Notes: a model not told the origin generated them from the letters alone. DNA of 17,904 nucleotides from Bryobacterales bacterium (GCA_003132865.1 PKYZ01000235.1:1029-18932), one strand, 5' to 3'. Shown: positions 1 through 7,119, numbered from the stretch's first letter. A program made the numbers and translations.

Positions 1-1478
1 ACGAAAAGGCCGCGGAGATCGCCATCAACCTCGTGCGCGCGCGGCTGGAGCGCCAAACCGGCACGGCCGAAGAGCGCATCCGCGAAGCCATCACGGTGGC
101 CAACAACGAGATCCTGCACGCGGCCGCGACGAATCCCGAGTGGCACGGAATGGCTTGCGTGCTGACGATAGCGGTGGCCGAGAACGGCCGGGCCATCATC
201 GGCCATGTCGGCGATTCGCGCTTATATAAGGTTCGGCAAGGAGAGATCCGCAAGATCACGCACGATCATTCGCCGGTGGGCGAGCGTGAAGACAGCCGCC
301 AGATCTCCGAGGCGGATGCCATGCGGCACCCGCGCCGCAATGAAGTTTACCGCGATGTGGGATCGCAGGAGCACTCGCCGGACGATCCCAATTTCATCGA
401 ACTGCTGAACATCCCGTTTGAGCCGGATAGCGCGCTGTTGTTGTGCAGCGATGGATTGAGCGACCAGGTGACCTCGGCCGAAATCCTGCGCACGGTGCTG
501 GCCAACGCCGGACATCCGGGCGGCGCCGTGCATGAGCTGATCGAGGCGGCTAATCGCGCGGGCGGCAAGGACAACGTCAGCGTTCTGATTGTGGAGGGCA
601 AGCAGTTCGCCGCCGCGCGGGAGGCATCGCCGGGAATCGCACCGCCTGCCAGAAATGTGTTCGCCGGCAAGACGGCGATGTTCGCCTATGGCCTCGTGTT
701 CGCATCTCTCGTCTTTGCCGCCCTGCGCTATTTTGGCTTGGCGGATCGGCAGCCTGCGGTCCCGCCCGCGCAGACGCTCACGGTAGGCGCCGGCGGCTTC
801 GCCAGTATCAACGAAGCGCTGGCGAAGGCCCGCCCCGGCGACACCGTGGAAGTCTCAGCCGGCGAATATCCGGAACAGCTCCGGCTCAAGGACGGAGTCA
901 CGGTGAGAGGCCGCAGGCCCGATGTGCCGATCCTGCGGGCCGCCTCCATCGAAACCCGGCCGGCCGTCGCCATTGTGGCGGAGGGCGTCCGCGGCGCGCG
1001 CGTCTTCGGCTTCCGCATCCGGGCGGATGAGAAAGCGCCATGGGCCGTCGGCGTCGAGATCTCGGATTCCGATCTCGAATTACAGGACACTGAAATCCTG
1101 GGCGCAGCCACGGGTGTAGAGATCCGCGGAAAGTCCACGGCGGTATTGCGCGCCAACTCGATCCAGGATTGCCGCGACACCGGAATCCGGATATCCGGCG
1201 ATTCCGCGCCATGGCTTTTGTACAATGCCATCCTGCGCAATGGCCGCCGCGCCCATTATCCGGGGACGCCTGCGGGGACGCCTCCGGGGACGCCCCCGGG
1301 GCCCGGCGTGCTCATAGAAAAGCCCGCGCATCCAGTGCTTATAGGCAATACCTTTGGAGACAACGGCAGCGAGCCGGTGCGCATACCGGAAGGCATGGAT
1401 AAAGACCCGATTACAAAGTTCAACTTTTTCCTGCCAGCCAAGCCGCCCGCCCGCAATCGGGGAGGAGCGCCACATTAA
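1..1478 (+). CDS. PP2C-family Ser/Thr phosphatase with TM helix and outer beta-helix domain (5' partial)
   Basis: Removes phosphate from phospho-Ser/Thr proteins and is probably the partner of the kinase that follows. The reading frame is open to the window edge (first full codon at base 3), so the GTG at 33 is probably internal; the N-terminal metal motifs (VADGMGG region) lie outside the window. Numbering from that GTG, PP2C signatures are GHVGDSRLY (57-65), the THDHS segment (76-80), LLLCSDGL (135-142, metal-binding Asp140) and GGKDNVSVLIV (177-187, Asp180). One hydrophobic helix (about 214-234) separates the catalytic domain from a C-terminal region (about 248-450) with DUF1565/NosD-like right-handed beta-helix character (GGFASINEALAKARPGDTVEV, then repeated short turns). 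Predicted topology is phosphatase in the cytoplasm and beta-helix outside. The catalytic call is firm; the beta-helix is a pattern judgement. Confidence 0.88.
   Translation, partial: EKAAEIAINLVRARLERQTGTAEERIREAITVANNEILHAAATNPEWHGMACVLTIAVAENGRAIIGHVGDSRLYKVRQGEIRKITHDHSPVGEREDSRQISEADAMRHPRRNEVYRDVGSQEHSPDDPNFIELLNIPFEPDSALLLCSDGLSDQVTSAEILRTVLANAGHPGGAVHELIEAANRAGGKDNVSVLIVEGKQFAAAREASPGIAPPARNVFAGKTAMFAYGLVFASLVFAALRYFGLADRQPAVPPAQTLTVGAGGFASINEALAKARPGDTVEVSAGEYPEQLRLKDGVTVRGRRPDVPILRAASIETRPAVAIVAEGVRGARVFGFRIRADEKAPWAVGVEISDSDLELQDTEILGAATGVEIRGKSTAVLRANSIQDCRDTGIRISGDSAPWLLYNAILRNGRRAHYPGTPAGTPPGTPPGPGVLIEKPAHPVLIGNTFGDNGSEPVRIPEGMDKDPITKFNFFLPAKPPARNRGGAPH
1260..1301 (+). repeat. 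12-bp in-frame tandem repeat in the beta-helix region
   Basis: Three units of ccggggacgcct with small changes (1260-1271, 1272-1283, 1284-1295) plus a half unit. They encode GTP(A/P) repeats giving GTPAGTPPGTPPGPG. The repeat sits between two beta-helix turns and probably forms a flexible loop. The 12-base unit keeps the frame if the copy number changes. Confidence 0.8.
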
Positions 1479-3346
1479 TGGTGATCCCCGAGAGGCGCAA
1501 GGTCGGCAAATACGAAATCCTGCGCAAGCTGGGACGCGGCGGCATGGCGGACGTGTACCTGGCGCAGGATACCGAACACCAGCGCACGGTGGCGCTAAAG
1601 GTGATCGAGCACGGGCCGGATGCCGACTCGCGCGAAACCATCGAAGCCGAACGGCGCGGCTCCGAGTTGCAGGCGAAACTCGCGGAAATCGACGCGCGCG
1701 TGGTGAGGATTTTCGACGCGGGCGACATGGATGGCTACTTCGTGGTGGCCATGGAATACGTCGAGGGGCAAGATCTGTCCGATCTGATGCGCCACGGGCC
1801 GGCCGCCCCCGACGATGCCGTCGATATCGCGCTGGCCATCTGCCAGACGCTGGAACACGCGCACACGCTCGAAGTCACCATCGACGGCAAGGAGTGCCGG
1901 GGCATCGTGCACGGCGACATCAAGCCGAAGAACATCCGCATCGATCACGAAAACCGCGTGCGCGTGCTGGATTTCGGCATCGCCAAGGCACTGTCGCTTT
2001 CGCGCAAGCTGACGCGCAACGAGTTCGGCAGCGTGCCCTATGCTTCGCCCGAGCGGCTGGATTCGGGCGACGTGAATTCCATGTCGGACCTCTGGTCGCT
2101 GGGCGTGCTGTTGTACGAACTGGTGACCGGAGCGCAGCCCTATCAGGCGGAGTCGACCGAGCGCCTGGAGCGCATGATTCGCTCGCACATTCCAGCGCCG
2201 CCCGCGCCGGACCCCTGTCCGGAGCCACTGCGCCGCATCCTGCTGAAGAGCATGGATCCCGAACCGGAGCGGCGCTATCAGTCGGCCGCCGATCTGGCCG
2301 CGGACTTGGCGGCGTTTCGGGCTGGGGCGCCGGTGCGCGCGGAAACGGAGGAAGACGCCAACGCCACGCGCCGCACATTCCGTTCCGCGCCCGCTGTGGA
2401 CGAAGGCACCCGCCGTACGACGAAGCCCGCCACGTCCACGGCCCCGGCGCGAGATCCACGCGCCGTCAAACCCGCCGGCCGCTTCGGGTATCAGGCGCGG
2501 CGCGTCCTGGTGATGCTGGCCGGACTGGTGCTCGCCTACATTGTATATGCCGTGACGTCGGGGGTGGTCCTCTGGCGGCATGGCCAGGAACTCGACCGGG
2601 ATATCCACGCCGAGGTGCTGACGGATCCGGAGGCCATTTGGAGCCGATGGGCGGATATCTCGAAGGGCAACGCGCAGGCGCTGGCATTATTTACGCCGCG
2701 CCGTTCGGTGAAGAAGAAGCTGGTGGCCGCGGCGGAGCGGGTGATCGGGACCTATCGCAATAGCGACAGCCAGCCGGTCTACGAGAATGACTGGAAGCGC
2801 GCCAAGCTGTACCTCGCCAGGGCGCTGGAGATGGATCCGGCGGACGAGACCGTGCGCGGCGAGCTGCGGCTTTGCGAAGGGCAGATCGATCGCATCAATG
2901 GCGTCAGCCATCACAACGCGGCGGTGCTGAACGAAGCTGTGCAGAAGTTCGAAGAGGCGCAGCAGGCTCTGCCCGGCTCGCCCGATCCGGAGTTGGGCCT
3001 GGCGGGGGTCTATGTTTACGGCTTGAAGGACATAGACAAAGCCTATGCCGCATTGCAAGAGGCCGAGCGGCACGGGTACAAGCTCGGCAATCGCCAAAAG
3101 GCGCAACTGGCCGACGGCTACCGCGACCGCGGCGACCGCCTATGGTGGGACTCGCGCAACGTGCGTGGTCTGCCGCAAGAGAAGGACCAGATCCAGAAGG
3201 CCGCCGACGATTATCGCCGCGCGCTGGAACTGTACCAGGGCATCGTCCCCTATAGCAGCGCCAACGTCAACATCGTGCGCGTGCAAGGCAGCCTCAGCGC
3301 TATCGAGTACCGGCTGGCGGAACTGCAAGCCGAGCCGGCCCGGTAA
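1478..3346 (+). CDS. Transmembrane Ser/Thr protein kinase with C-terminal TPR-like outer domain
   Basis: Hanks-type kinase transferring ATP phosphate to Ser/Thr of proteins. The ATG at 1478 shares one base with the upstream TAA (TAATG) and follows GGAGGAG at 1461-1467, so it is co-translated with the phosphatase gene. Visible motifs: Gly loop GRGGMADVY (19-27), catalytic Lys41 (VALKVI), HGDIKPKN (145-152, Asp147), DFG (165-167), YASPERL (188-194) and DLWSLGVLLYE (204-214). The Arg before the catalytic Asp is Gly, so it is a non-RD kinase. A Thr/Ala/Pro/Arg linker (about 283-335) leads to one hydrophobic helix (about 342-366). Residues 370-622 contain helical TPR-like segments (RAKLYLARALEMDPADETV; EAVQKFEEAQQALPGSPDPE), predicted outside the membrane. 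At 622 aa it resembles the PknB-type one-pass layout, but with TPRs rather than PASTA domains. Substrate unknown. Confidence 0.93.
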   Translation: MVIPERRKVGKYEILRKLGRGGMADVYLAQDTEHQRTVALKVIEHGPDADSRETIEAERRGSELQAKLAEIDARVVRIFDAGDMDGYFVVAMEYVEGQDLSDLMRHGPAAPDDAVDIALAICQTLEHAHTLEVTIDGKECRGIVHGDIKPKNIRIDHENRVRVLDFGIAKALSLSRKLTRNEFGSVPYASPERLDSGDVNSMSDLWSLGVLLYELVTGAQPYQAESTERLERMIRSHIPAPPAPDPCPEPLRRILLKSMDPEPERRYQSAADLAADLAAFRAGAPVRAETEEDANATRRTFRSAPAVDEGTRRTTKPATSTAPARDPRAVKPAGRFGYQARRVLVMLAGLVLAYIVYAVTSGVVLWRHGQELDRDIHAEVLTDPEAIWSRWADISKGNAQALALFTPRRSVKKKLVAAAERVIGTYRNSDSQPVYENDWKRAKLYLARALEMDPADETVRGELRLCEGQIDRINGVSHHNAAVLNEAVQKFEEAQQALPGSPDPELGLAGVYVYGLKDIDKAYAALQEAERHGYKLGNRQKAQLADGYRDRGDRLWWDSRNVRGLPQEKDQIQKAADDYRRALELYQGIVPYSSANVNIVRVQGSLSAIEYRLAELQAEPAR

Positions 3347-3773
3347 GCGTCGCGCGCGCCAGATCTTCCTCCGCGAAATTCGCCCACTGGCCTTGCTTGT
3401 TCTTGCTCTCCAGAACAAATTGCCGAGTCTGTGTTTCGGGCTTCCAGGTGAAGGTATTGCGGAGAGGACCGTCCGGGTATTCAAAAACGAAACGGATAGA
3501 GTTGCCGGGTGCGGGTTCCGTAGCCCAGCGTCTCCGAGAACCGGCCGCCATAACCGTCCAGCCAGTGCGCCACGTAGCGCTCGCTGGTGTTGTCGTAGCC
3601 CACGAAGACGATAGCCTCATAGTCGGGCGGCCCGCTCTGGCGCATGCGCAGGAATTGATGATTCAGTCGTCGTGGAACGGCCGGTGCGGTCCGTCGAGCG
3701 CGGGCGGTTCCTGGCAGACCGCGACGGCGGTCAGGGCTAAAAGGAGAAGAATAGAGCGAGCCAACGTAGACAC
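3300..3773 (-). pseudogene. Decayed exported DUF1579-like protein gene
   Basis: Read on the minus strand, a GTG at 3773 opens a signal-peptide-like start (STLARSILLLLALTAVAV then CQEPPALDGPHRPFHDD) that stops at TGA 3665-3663. A second frame carries on with LNHQFLRMRQSGPPDYEAIV and FVGYDNTSERYVAHWLDGYG, then RFSETLGYGT. Near 3507-3515 the coding frame shifts again to GNSIRFVFEYPDGPLRNTF followed by TWKPETQTRQFVLE and a TAG at 3302-3300. Together the pieces read as one DUF1579-type secreted protein missing roughly 25 residues after HDD and carrying a one-base indel. It begins 5 bases after the FecR-domain gene, so it was probably in its operon, and its 3' end overlaps the end of the kinase gene on the other strand. 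Family assignment is from remembered sequence pattern. Confidence 0.7.
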
Positions 3774-3778
3774 GGTTC

Positions 3779-4546
3779 TTAGTGCCGGGGCGTGGTAGGT
3801 GGCGGCACGGGCGGTGGAACTGGCTTCTGGCGGTCGCAGTTCACATTACCTGCCGGGACCGGGCAAACTCCCGGGGGGACCGTGCCCGGCAACGGCGTGC
3901 GGTACACAATTTCATACATGGCTTGCTCGGCCCTTTGCAGAACCTCGCGGAATACCGAATTCTTATCGACCGCGGCCATTGCCAGCGGCTGGTTCCGGAA
4001 GACGCGAATCGATTCGCCCTCGTTCAAGATGCGTTCCGGACCGGGTTTGAGCAGGTGTTGCACTCCAACCTGCCCCTCCTCGACGCTGATCAGCGTGGTA
4101 TCGTCCTCGTCTTCCACGGCCACGTCGAAGACCGTGCCGCGCACCGAGATCACCGCGGTCGGCGTGCGCACGCGGTTGTAATTCGGCTGCCCACCCAGCT
4201 TCTGAATATGGACCTTCACGCGCCCCAGCAGGACATCCAGCAGGTCCATCCAGGAGCCGGCATTCTCGCGGAAAACGACGCGCGCGTTGGGGAAAACTTC
4301 GAAAGTACTGCCGTCGGAAACCTGAAAGACCGCGAAACCGTCTGGTCCGGTTATGACGATCTGGCGCGGCTGCACTGAGTCGCCTACATTCAGCACCCAG
4401 GGAGAGTCGTCGCGCAGTACGGAAACCTGCCCATTTAGGGTGATCACCTTAGCCGCGCCGCTTTCGGCGTGGATTGGGACAATGTAGATGCACGCCGCCG
4501 CCCACAGCAGCCAGTGTGCCGTCCTGAACAATCTACGCGAAAACAT
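3779..4546 (-). CDS. Exported FecR-domain protein
   Basis: 255 aa with a signal peptide (hydrophobic core about residues 9-25, likely cut near IHA/ES at 27) and no later membrane helix, so secreted or periplasmic. The FecR domain covers about 50-170: GDSVQPRQIVITGPDGFAVF, then a second conserved block RTPTAVISVRGTVFDVAV followed by VEEGQVGV. The C-terminus is rich in Pro (KPVPPPVPPPTTP) and carries two Cys. Classical FecR is an inner-membrane signal transducer for iron-citrate uptake with a sigma-factor gene beside it; neither a membrane helix nor a sigma or TonB-receptor gene is adjacent here. It belongs to the exported FecR-domain proteins of unclear role common in Acidobacteria. It is divergent from the gene at 4725 and upstream of a decayed DUF1579-like gene. 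Confidence 0.8.
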   Translation of the reverse strand: MFSRRLFRTAHWLLWAAACIYIVPIHAESGAAKVITLNGQVSVLRDDSPWVLNVGDSVQPRQIVITGPDGFAVFQVSDGSTFEVFPNARVVFRENAGSWMDLLDVLLGRVKVHIQKLGGQPNYNRVRTPTAVISVRGTVFDVAVEDEDDTTLISVEEGQVGVQHLLKPGPERILNEGESIRVFRNQPLAMAAVDKNSVFREVLQRAEQAMYEIVYRTPLPGTVPPGVCPVPAGNVNCDRQKPVPPPVPPPTTPRH

Positions 4547-4724
4547 GAAACAACCTTCGTACTATTGGCACCATCTTTTCTGGATGGTACGTTTTGAAAC
4601 CCTAGTCTAGCACCAAAGATGCAAAGCAAATCGCGGGCCGCATGAAAAGTGTTTCACAAATTCCATCGATTCAACCCTTTGGAGTATACGGGCGGCCCCG
4701 GATAGGTTAAAATAGGACTCGGTT
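4547..4724. promoter_or_regulatory. Divergent intergenic region with a short inverted repeat
   Basis: 178 bases between the divergent FecR-domain and Solibacter-type genes, more AT-rich than its flanks. It must hold promoters for both. On the plus strand TAAAAT at 4708-4713 could be a -10 for the 4725 gene, but no well-spaced -35 is visible. An inverted repeat ACCATC (4570-4575) / GATGGT (4583-4588) lies 24 bases upstream of the FecR-domain start and might be an operator or leader hairpin. Confidence 0.35.
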
Positions 4725-6617
4725 GTGTGTCACAAAGGAACAGTTTCGGGGTGGCGTTATCTTTTGGGAGCGATATTGTCTGCGGGGGCGGCCGGCATTC
4801 TGGCAGCGCAGACCGCTCCGGTAGAGTGGCGCCGGGTGGGCAACCCGGCGATGGAGGTGGGGTTAGCCTCGCCAGCTACCGGATCGGTCGAGACCGTCTG
4901 GTATTCGCCGGACGGCGCCCGGCTCTATGCCCGGACCCGCGCCGGACGTATATTCGAAACCACTGATTTCGAAAGCTGGACACCAGCCCAGGGAGCCTCC
5001 GAACCAGTCGAAACGCCGGCGCCCGCCGTGGATCGCTTGCCCGAACCCGGCGCGAAGCTGACCCTTGCCGCCGCCGCTCCAGGGCGCATCTACGGCCTCG
5101 GGACGCAACTCTACCGCTCCGACGATGGCGGCCGTTCCTGGTCGAACCTGACTGCTTTCCACAGCCAATCGATTATTGGCCCGGGCCAGCGCAGTGTGGC
5201 AGTTTCTCCCGGCGACCCGGACCAATTAGCCGTGGCCAACGACTTCGGCGTGTGGCGCTCGATGGATGGAGGGCTGTCCTGGTCGGGGTTGAATCTGCAC
5301 CTACCGAACCTGCCGGTCAGCCGTATTTTGGCCACCCCCGTGGGCATGCACGGTACGCGCATTCTCGCGCGGGACTTGGGCGCCCTGGATCTCGCCCCCG
5401 GCGCGGAAGCCTGGCAACCAACTTCCGATGCGCAGGCTGAAGCCGAAGATAAGACTTTGCGCCGCGCCTCTCAGGCGCTGCGAACGCGCATCACCGCAGT
5501 GGCGGCATCCGATCAGACGATTTACGCGGGCGCGGCGGATGGCCGCATATGGGTTTCGCTGGATAAGGGCGTAAGCTGGACTGCCTCGCCGCGGCTGGGC
5601 GCGAACGGGCCCATCGAGCGAATTTTTGCCGATCCCAGCGAGCCGCGCGTGGCTCTGGCGGCGGTAGGCGGCACTGGCGCCCACTTGTTGCGCACGACCA
5701 ACAGCGGCGGATTCTGGGACGATCTGACTTCCAACCTGCCGGATGCTCCGGCCCACGGCGTAACCGCCGTGCGGAGCGCCGGTGTGGTCTACGTGGCTAC
5801 CGATAAAGGCGTCTTCTTCGCCACCGCCGACCTGGAGAATGCAGGCCCGGCTGCGGTGACCTGGACACCGATCTCCGGGCGTCTTCCGGCGGCTCCGGCG
5901 ACTGACGTGAAGCTGGATGCCAACGGCGATCAACTTTATGCCGCTTTGGATGGCTACGGAGTTTACGCCACGGCCGCCCCACACCGCTTGCGCAATTTAC
6001 GGCTGGTGAACGCGGCGGACTTCAGCACGCGCGCCGCCGCGCCGGGGTCGCTGATCAGCGTAGTGGGCGGGCGCGTCAACGCGGCCAATGCCGGCACCCT
6101 GAGCTTTCCGGTGCTGGCAGCTTCGGAAGCGGAGTCGCAGATTCAGGTGCCGTTTGAAACCTCGGCCGCTAATCTCTCGCTGGCCTTGGAGACCGGCAGG
6201 GGACGCTTCACGCTGGGATTGCCCGTGCAAGCCGTGTCGCCGGCCATATTCGTGAACCGCGACGGCTCGCCGATGATCCTGGATGGAGATAGCGGTTTCG
6301 TGCTGGATGGCCGCAACGCCGCGCGCTCCGGCTCACGCCTGCAGATCCTGGCGACCGGACTTGGCAAGGTGCGGCCGGATTGGCCCACGGGGATGGCCGC
6401 GCCGCTGGAGAATCCGCCGGTGGTTGCCGCCACGGTTAAGGCTTATATGGACCGCGTCCCGGTGCAGGTCACGCGCGCCGCGCTGGCGCCAGGTTACATC
6501 GGGTTCTATCTGATCGAGGTGCAATTGCCGGTCCTCGTCAATGCAGGGCCTGCGGAGTTCTACATCACCGCGGACGGGCAGGAAAGCAATCGAATACAGG
6601 TGGTCTTGGAACCGTAA
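4725..6617 (+). CDS. Exported beta-propeller-like protein with Solibacter-type C-terminal domain (TIGR03437)
   Basis: 630 aa with a signal peptide (WRYLLGAILSAGAAGILAA, cut near residue 28). The start GTG 4725 is the only start codon ahead of the signal peptide; a weak AGGA lies 8-12 bases upstream. Residues about 45-420 hold BNR/sialidase-like or YVTN-like repeats: LYRSDDGGRSWSNLT, VWRSMDGGLSWSGLN, IWVSLDKGVSWTASP, LLRTTNSGGFWDDLT. Such Asp-box strands build beta-propellers; no glycosidase catalytic set was identified. Residues about 425-630 match the Solibacter C-terminal domain pattern: LVNAADFSTRAAAPGSLISV, SQIQVPFE, SPAIFVNRDGSPMI, ILATGLGKV, then YIGFYLIEVQLP near the end. That domain is expanded in Solibacter-type Acidobacteria and its role is unknown. 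It stops just before a strong terminator, so it is probably a single-gene unit. Confidence 0.82.
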   Translation: MCHKGTVSGWRYLLGAILSAGAAGILAAQTAPVEWRRVGNPAMEVGLASPATGSVETVWYSPDGARLYARTRAGRIFETTDFESWTPAQGASEPVETPAPAVDRLPEPGAKLTLAAAAPGRIYGLGTQLYRSDDGGRSWSNLTAFHSQSIIGPGQRSVAVSPGDPDQLAVANDFGVWRSMDGGLSWSGLNLHLPNLPVSRILATPVGMHGTRILARDLGALDLAPGAEAWQPTSDAQAEAEDKTLRRASQALRTRITAVAASDQTIYAGAADGRIWVSLDKGVSWTASPRLGANGPIERIFADPSEPRVALAAVGGTGAHLLRTTNSGGFWDDLTSNLPDAPAHGVTAVRSAGVVYVATDKGVFFATADLENAGPAAVTWTPISGRLPAAPATDVKLDANGDQLYAALDGYGVYATAAPHRLRNLRLVNAADFSTRAAAPGSLISVVGGRVNAANAGTLSFPVLAASEAESQIQVPFETSAANLSLALETGRGRFTLGLPVQAVSPAIFVNRDGSPMILDGDSGFVLDGRNAARSGSRLQILATGLGKVRPDWPTGMAAPLENPPVVAATVKAYMDRVPVQVTRAALAPGYIGFYLIEVQLPVLVNAGPAEFYITADGQESNRIQVVLEP

Positions 6618-6635
6618 GCGCACCCAGGAAATGAA

Positions 6636-6659
6636 AAGGGCCCCGCAAACGGGGCCCTT
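6636..6659. terminator. Bidirectional intrinsic terminator between convergent genes
   Basis: A perfect 10-bp stem, aagggccccg (6636-6645) with cggggccctt (6650-6659), and a CAAA loop. It lies 18 bases after the stop at 6617 and 29 bases after the csp stop on the other strand. The minus-strand reading ends in TTTTCATTT, the better U-tract, so it probably serves csp most strongly and the plus-strand gene less well. Confidence 0.8.
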
Positions 6660-6688
6660 GCTTCGCCGAAACTTGGGCAATCTGGAAT

Positions 6689-6892
6689 TTAGACCCTGGC
6701 GACGTTCTCGGCCTGCAGTCCCTTGGGCCCCTGCTTCACCTCGAACTCTACCTCCGCGCCTTCGTCCAGGGAACGATAGCCGTTTGCCTGGATAGCCGAA
6801 AAGTGTACGAACACGTCATCGCCGCTGCTGCGCTGGATGAAACCATAGCCTTTGGCGGCGTTAAACCATTTCACGGTGCCTTTTTCTCTCAC
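6689..6892 (-). CDS. csp: Cold-shock protein (CspA family)
   Basis: 67 aa, the standard length of a single cold-shock domain: a five-stranded OB-fold that binds single-stranded RNA/DNA and melts RNA secondary structure. Both nucleic-acid motifs are present: RNP1 KGYGFI (14-19) and RNP2 VFVHF (27-31), with the usual GTVKWFN start (5-11). The start is GTG 6892, supported by AGGAG at 6905-6901 with an 8-base gap; the next in-frame GTG (6877) would remove part of strand 1. A six-codon ATG frame (6912, MNQEKK) ends in TAG sharing one base with the GTG. Transcription probably begins near 7022 from a near-consensus promoter, giving a leader of about 130 bases containing an intrinsic terminator, so expression may be controlled by attenuation. 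Confidence 0.96.
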   Translation of the reverse strand: MREKGTVKWFNAAKGYGFIQRSSGDDVFVHFSAIQANGYRSLDEGAEVEFEVKQGPKGLQAENVARV

Positions 6893-6923
6893 TACTTCTT
6901 CTCCTGATTCATTGTTCGCCCTG

Positions 6924-6947
6924 GCTCCAAAAAGAGCTCCAAAAAGA
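6924..6947. repeat. Perfect 12-bp tandem duplication in the csp leader
   Basis: gctccaaaaaga occurs twice in a row (6924-6935 and 6936-6947), directly after the leader terminator on the minus strand. The sequence 6926-6938 can pair with 6971-6981, which includes the first arm of the terminator stem. Confidence 0.9.
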
Positions 6948-6974
6948 AAAAGCTACGAGCCGAAGCTCGTAGCT
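6941..6974 (-). terminator. Intrinsic terminator inside the csp leader (candidate attenuator)
   Basis: On the minus strand AGCTACGAGC (6974-6965), loop TTCG and GCTCGTAGCT (6960-6951) form a perfect 10-bp stem closed as C(UUCG)G, followed directly by TTTTCTTTTT (6950-6941). This is a textbook Rho-independent terminator lying about 50 bases upstream of the csp start and about 50 bases downstream of the predicted transcription start. No other minus-strand gene precedes it, so it either ends a short RNA or attenuates csp. Confidence 0.85.
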
Positions 6975-7028
6975 CTCTGGACTTTCGGTGGCGCGGGACA
7001 AACAACCATTTCGAAACTTGCACTTGGA

Positions 7029-7057
7029 ATTATCGCAGATGGCAATCGTGCGGTCAA
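7029..7057 (-). promoter_or_regulatory. Near-consensus sigma-70 promoter for csp
   Basis: On the minus strand TTGACC (7057-7052), exactly 17 bases, then GATAAT (7034-7029). Each box differs from the sigma-70 consensus at one position and the spacing is ideal. The transcript would start near 7022, run through the leader terminator at 6974-6941 and reach csp. No start site was measured. Confidence 0.65.
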
Positions 7058-7092
7058 GCCCGATCTATTATAAAATCTTGCGGAGGAATCAG

Positions 7093-7119
7093 ATGCGCAA
7101 CAGGGGGGTATGTCCCTAA
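7093..7119 (+). CDS. Eight-codon upstream ORF overlapping the thiL start
   Basis: ATG 7093 follows GGAGG (7082-7086) with a 6-base gap, encodes MRNRGVCP and stops at TAA 7117-7119, past the thiL ATG at 7110 in a different frame. This frame has the best ribosome-binding site upstream of thiL, so it may be translated and couple or limit thiL translation. It is short enough to have arisen by chance. Confidence 0.35.
   Translation: MRNRGVCP

Noticed and set aside
1354..2763. 469-codon plus-strand frame across the phosphatase/kinase junction
   Set aside because: It is an out-of-frame shadow of the kinase gene with Arg/Gly/Ala-rich low-information sequence.
4570..4588. ACCATC/GATGGT inverted repeat as a terminator
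   Set aside because: Only a 6-bp stem without a U-tract and upstream of a gene start; at most a leader hairpin or operator.
7060..7110. TPP riboswitch upstream of thiL
   Set aside because: The leader is too short and the conserved TPP-aptamer blocks are absent.
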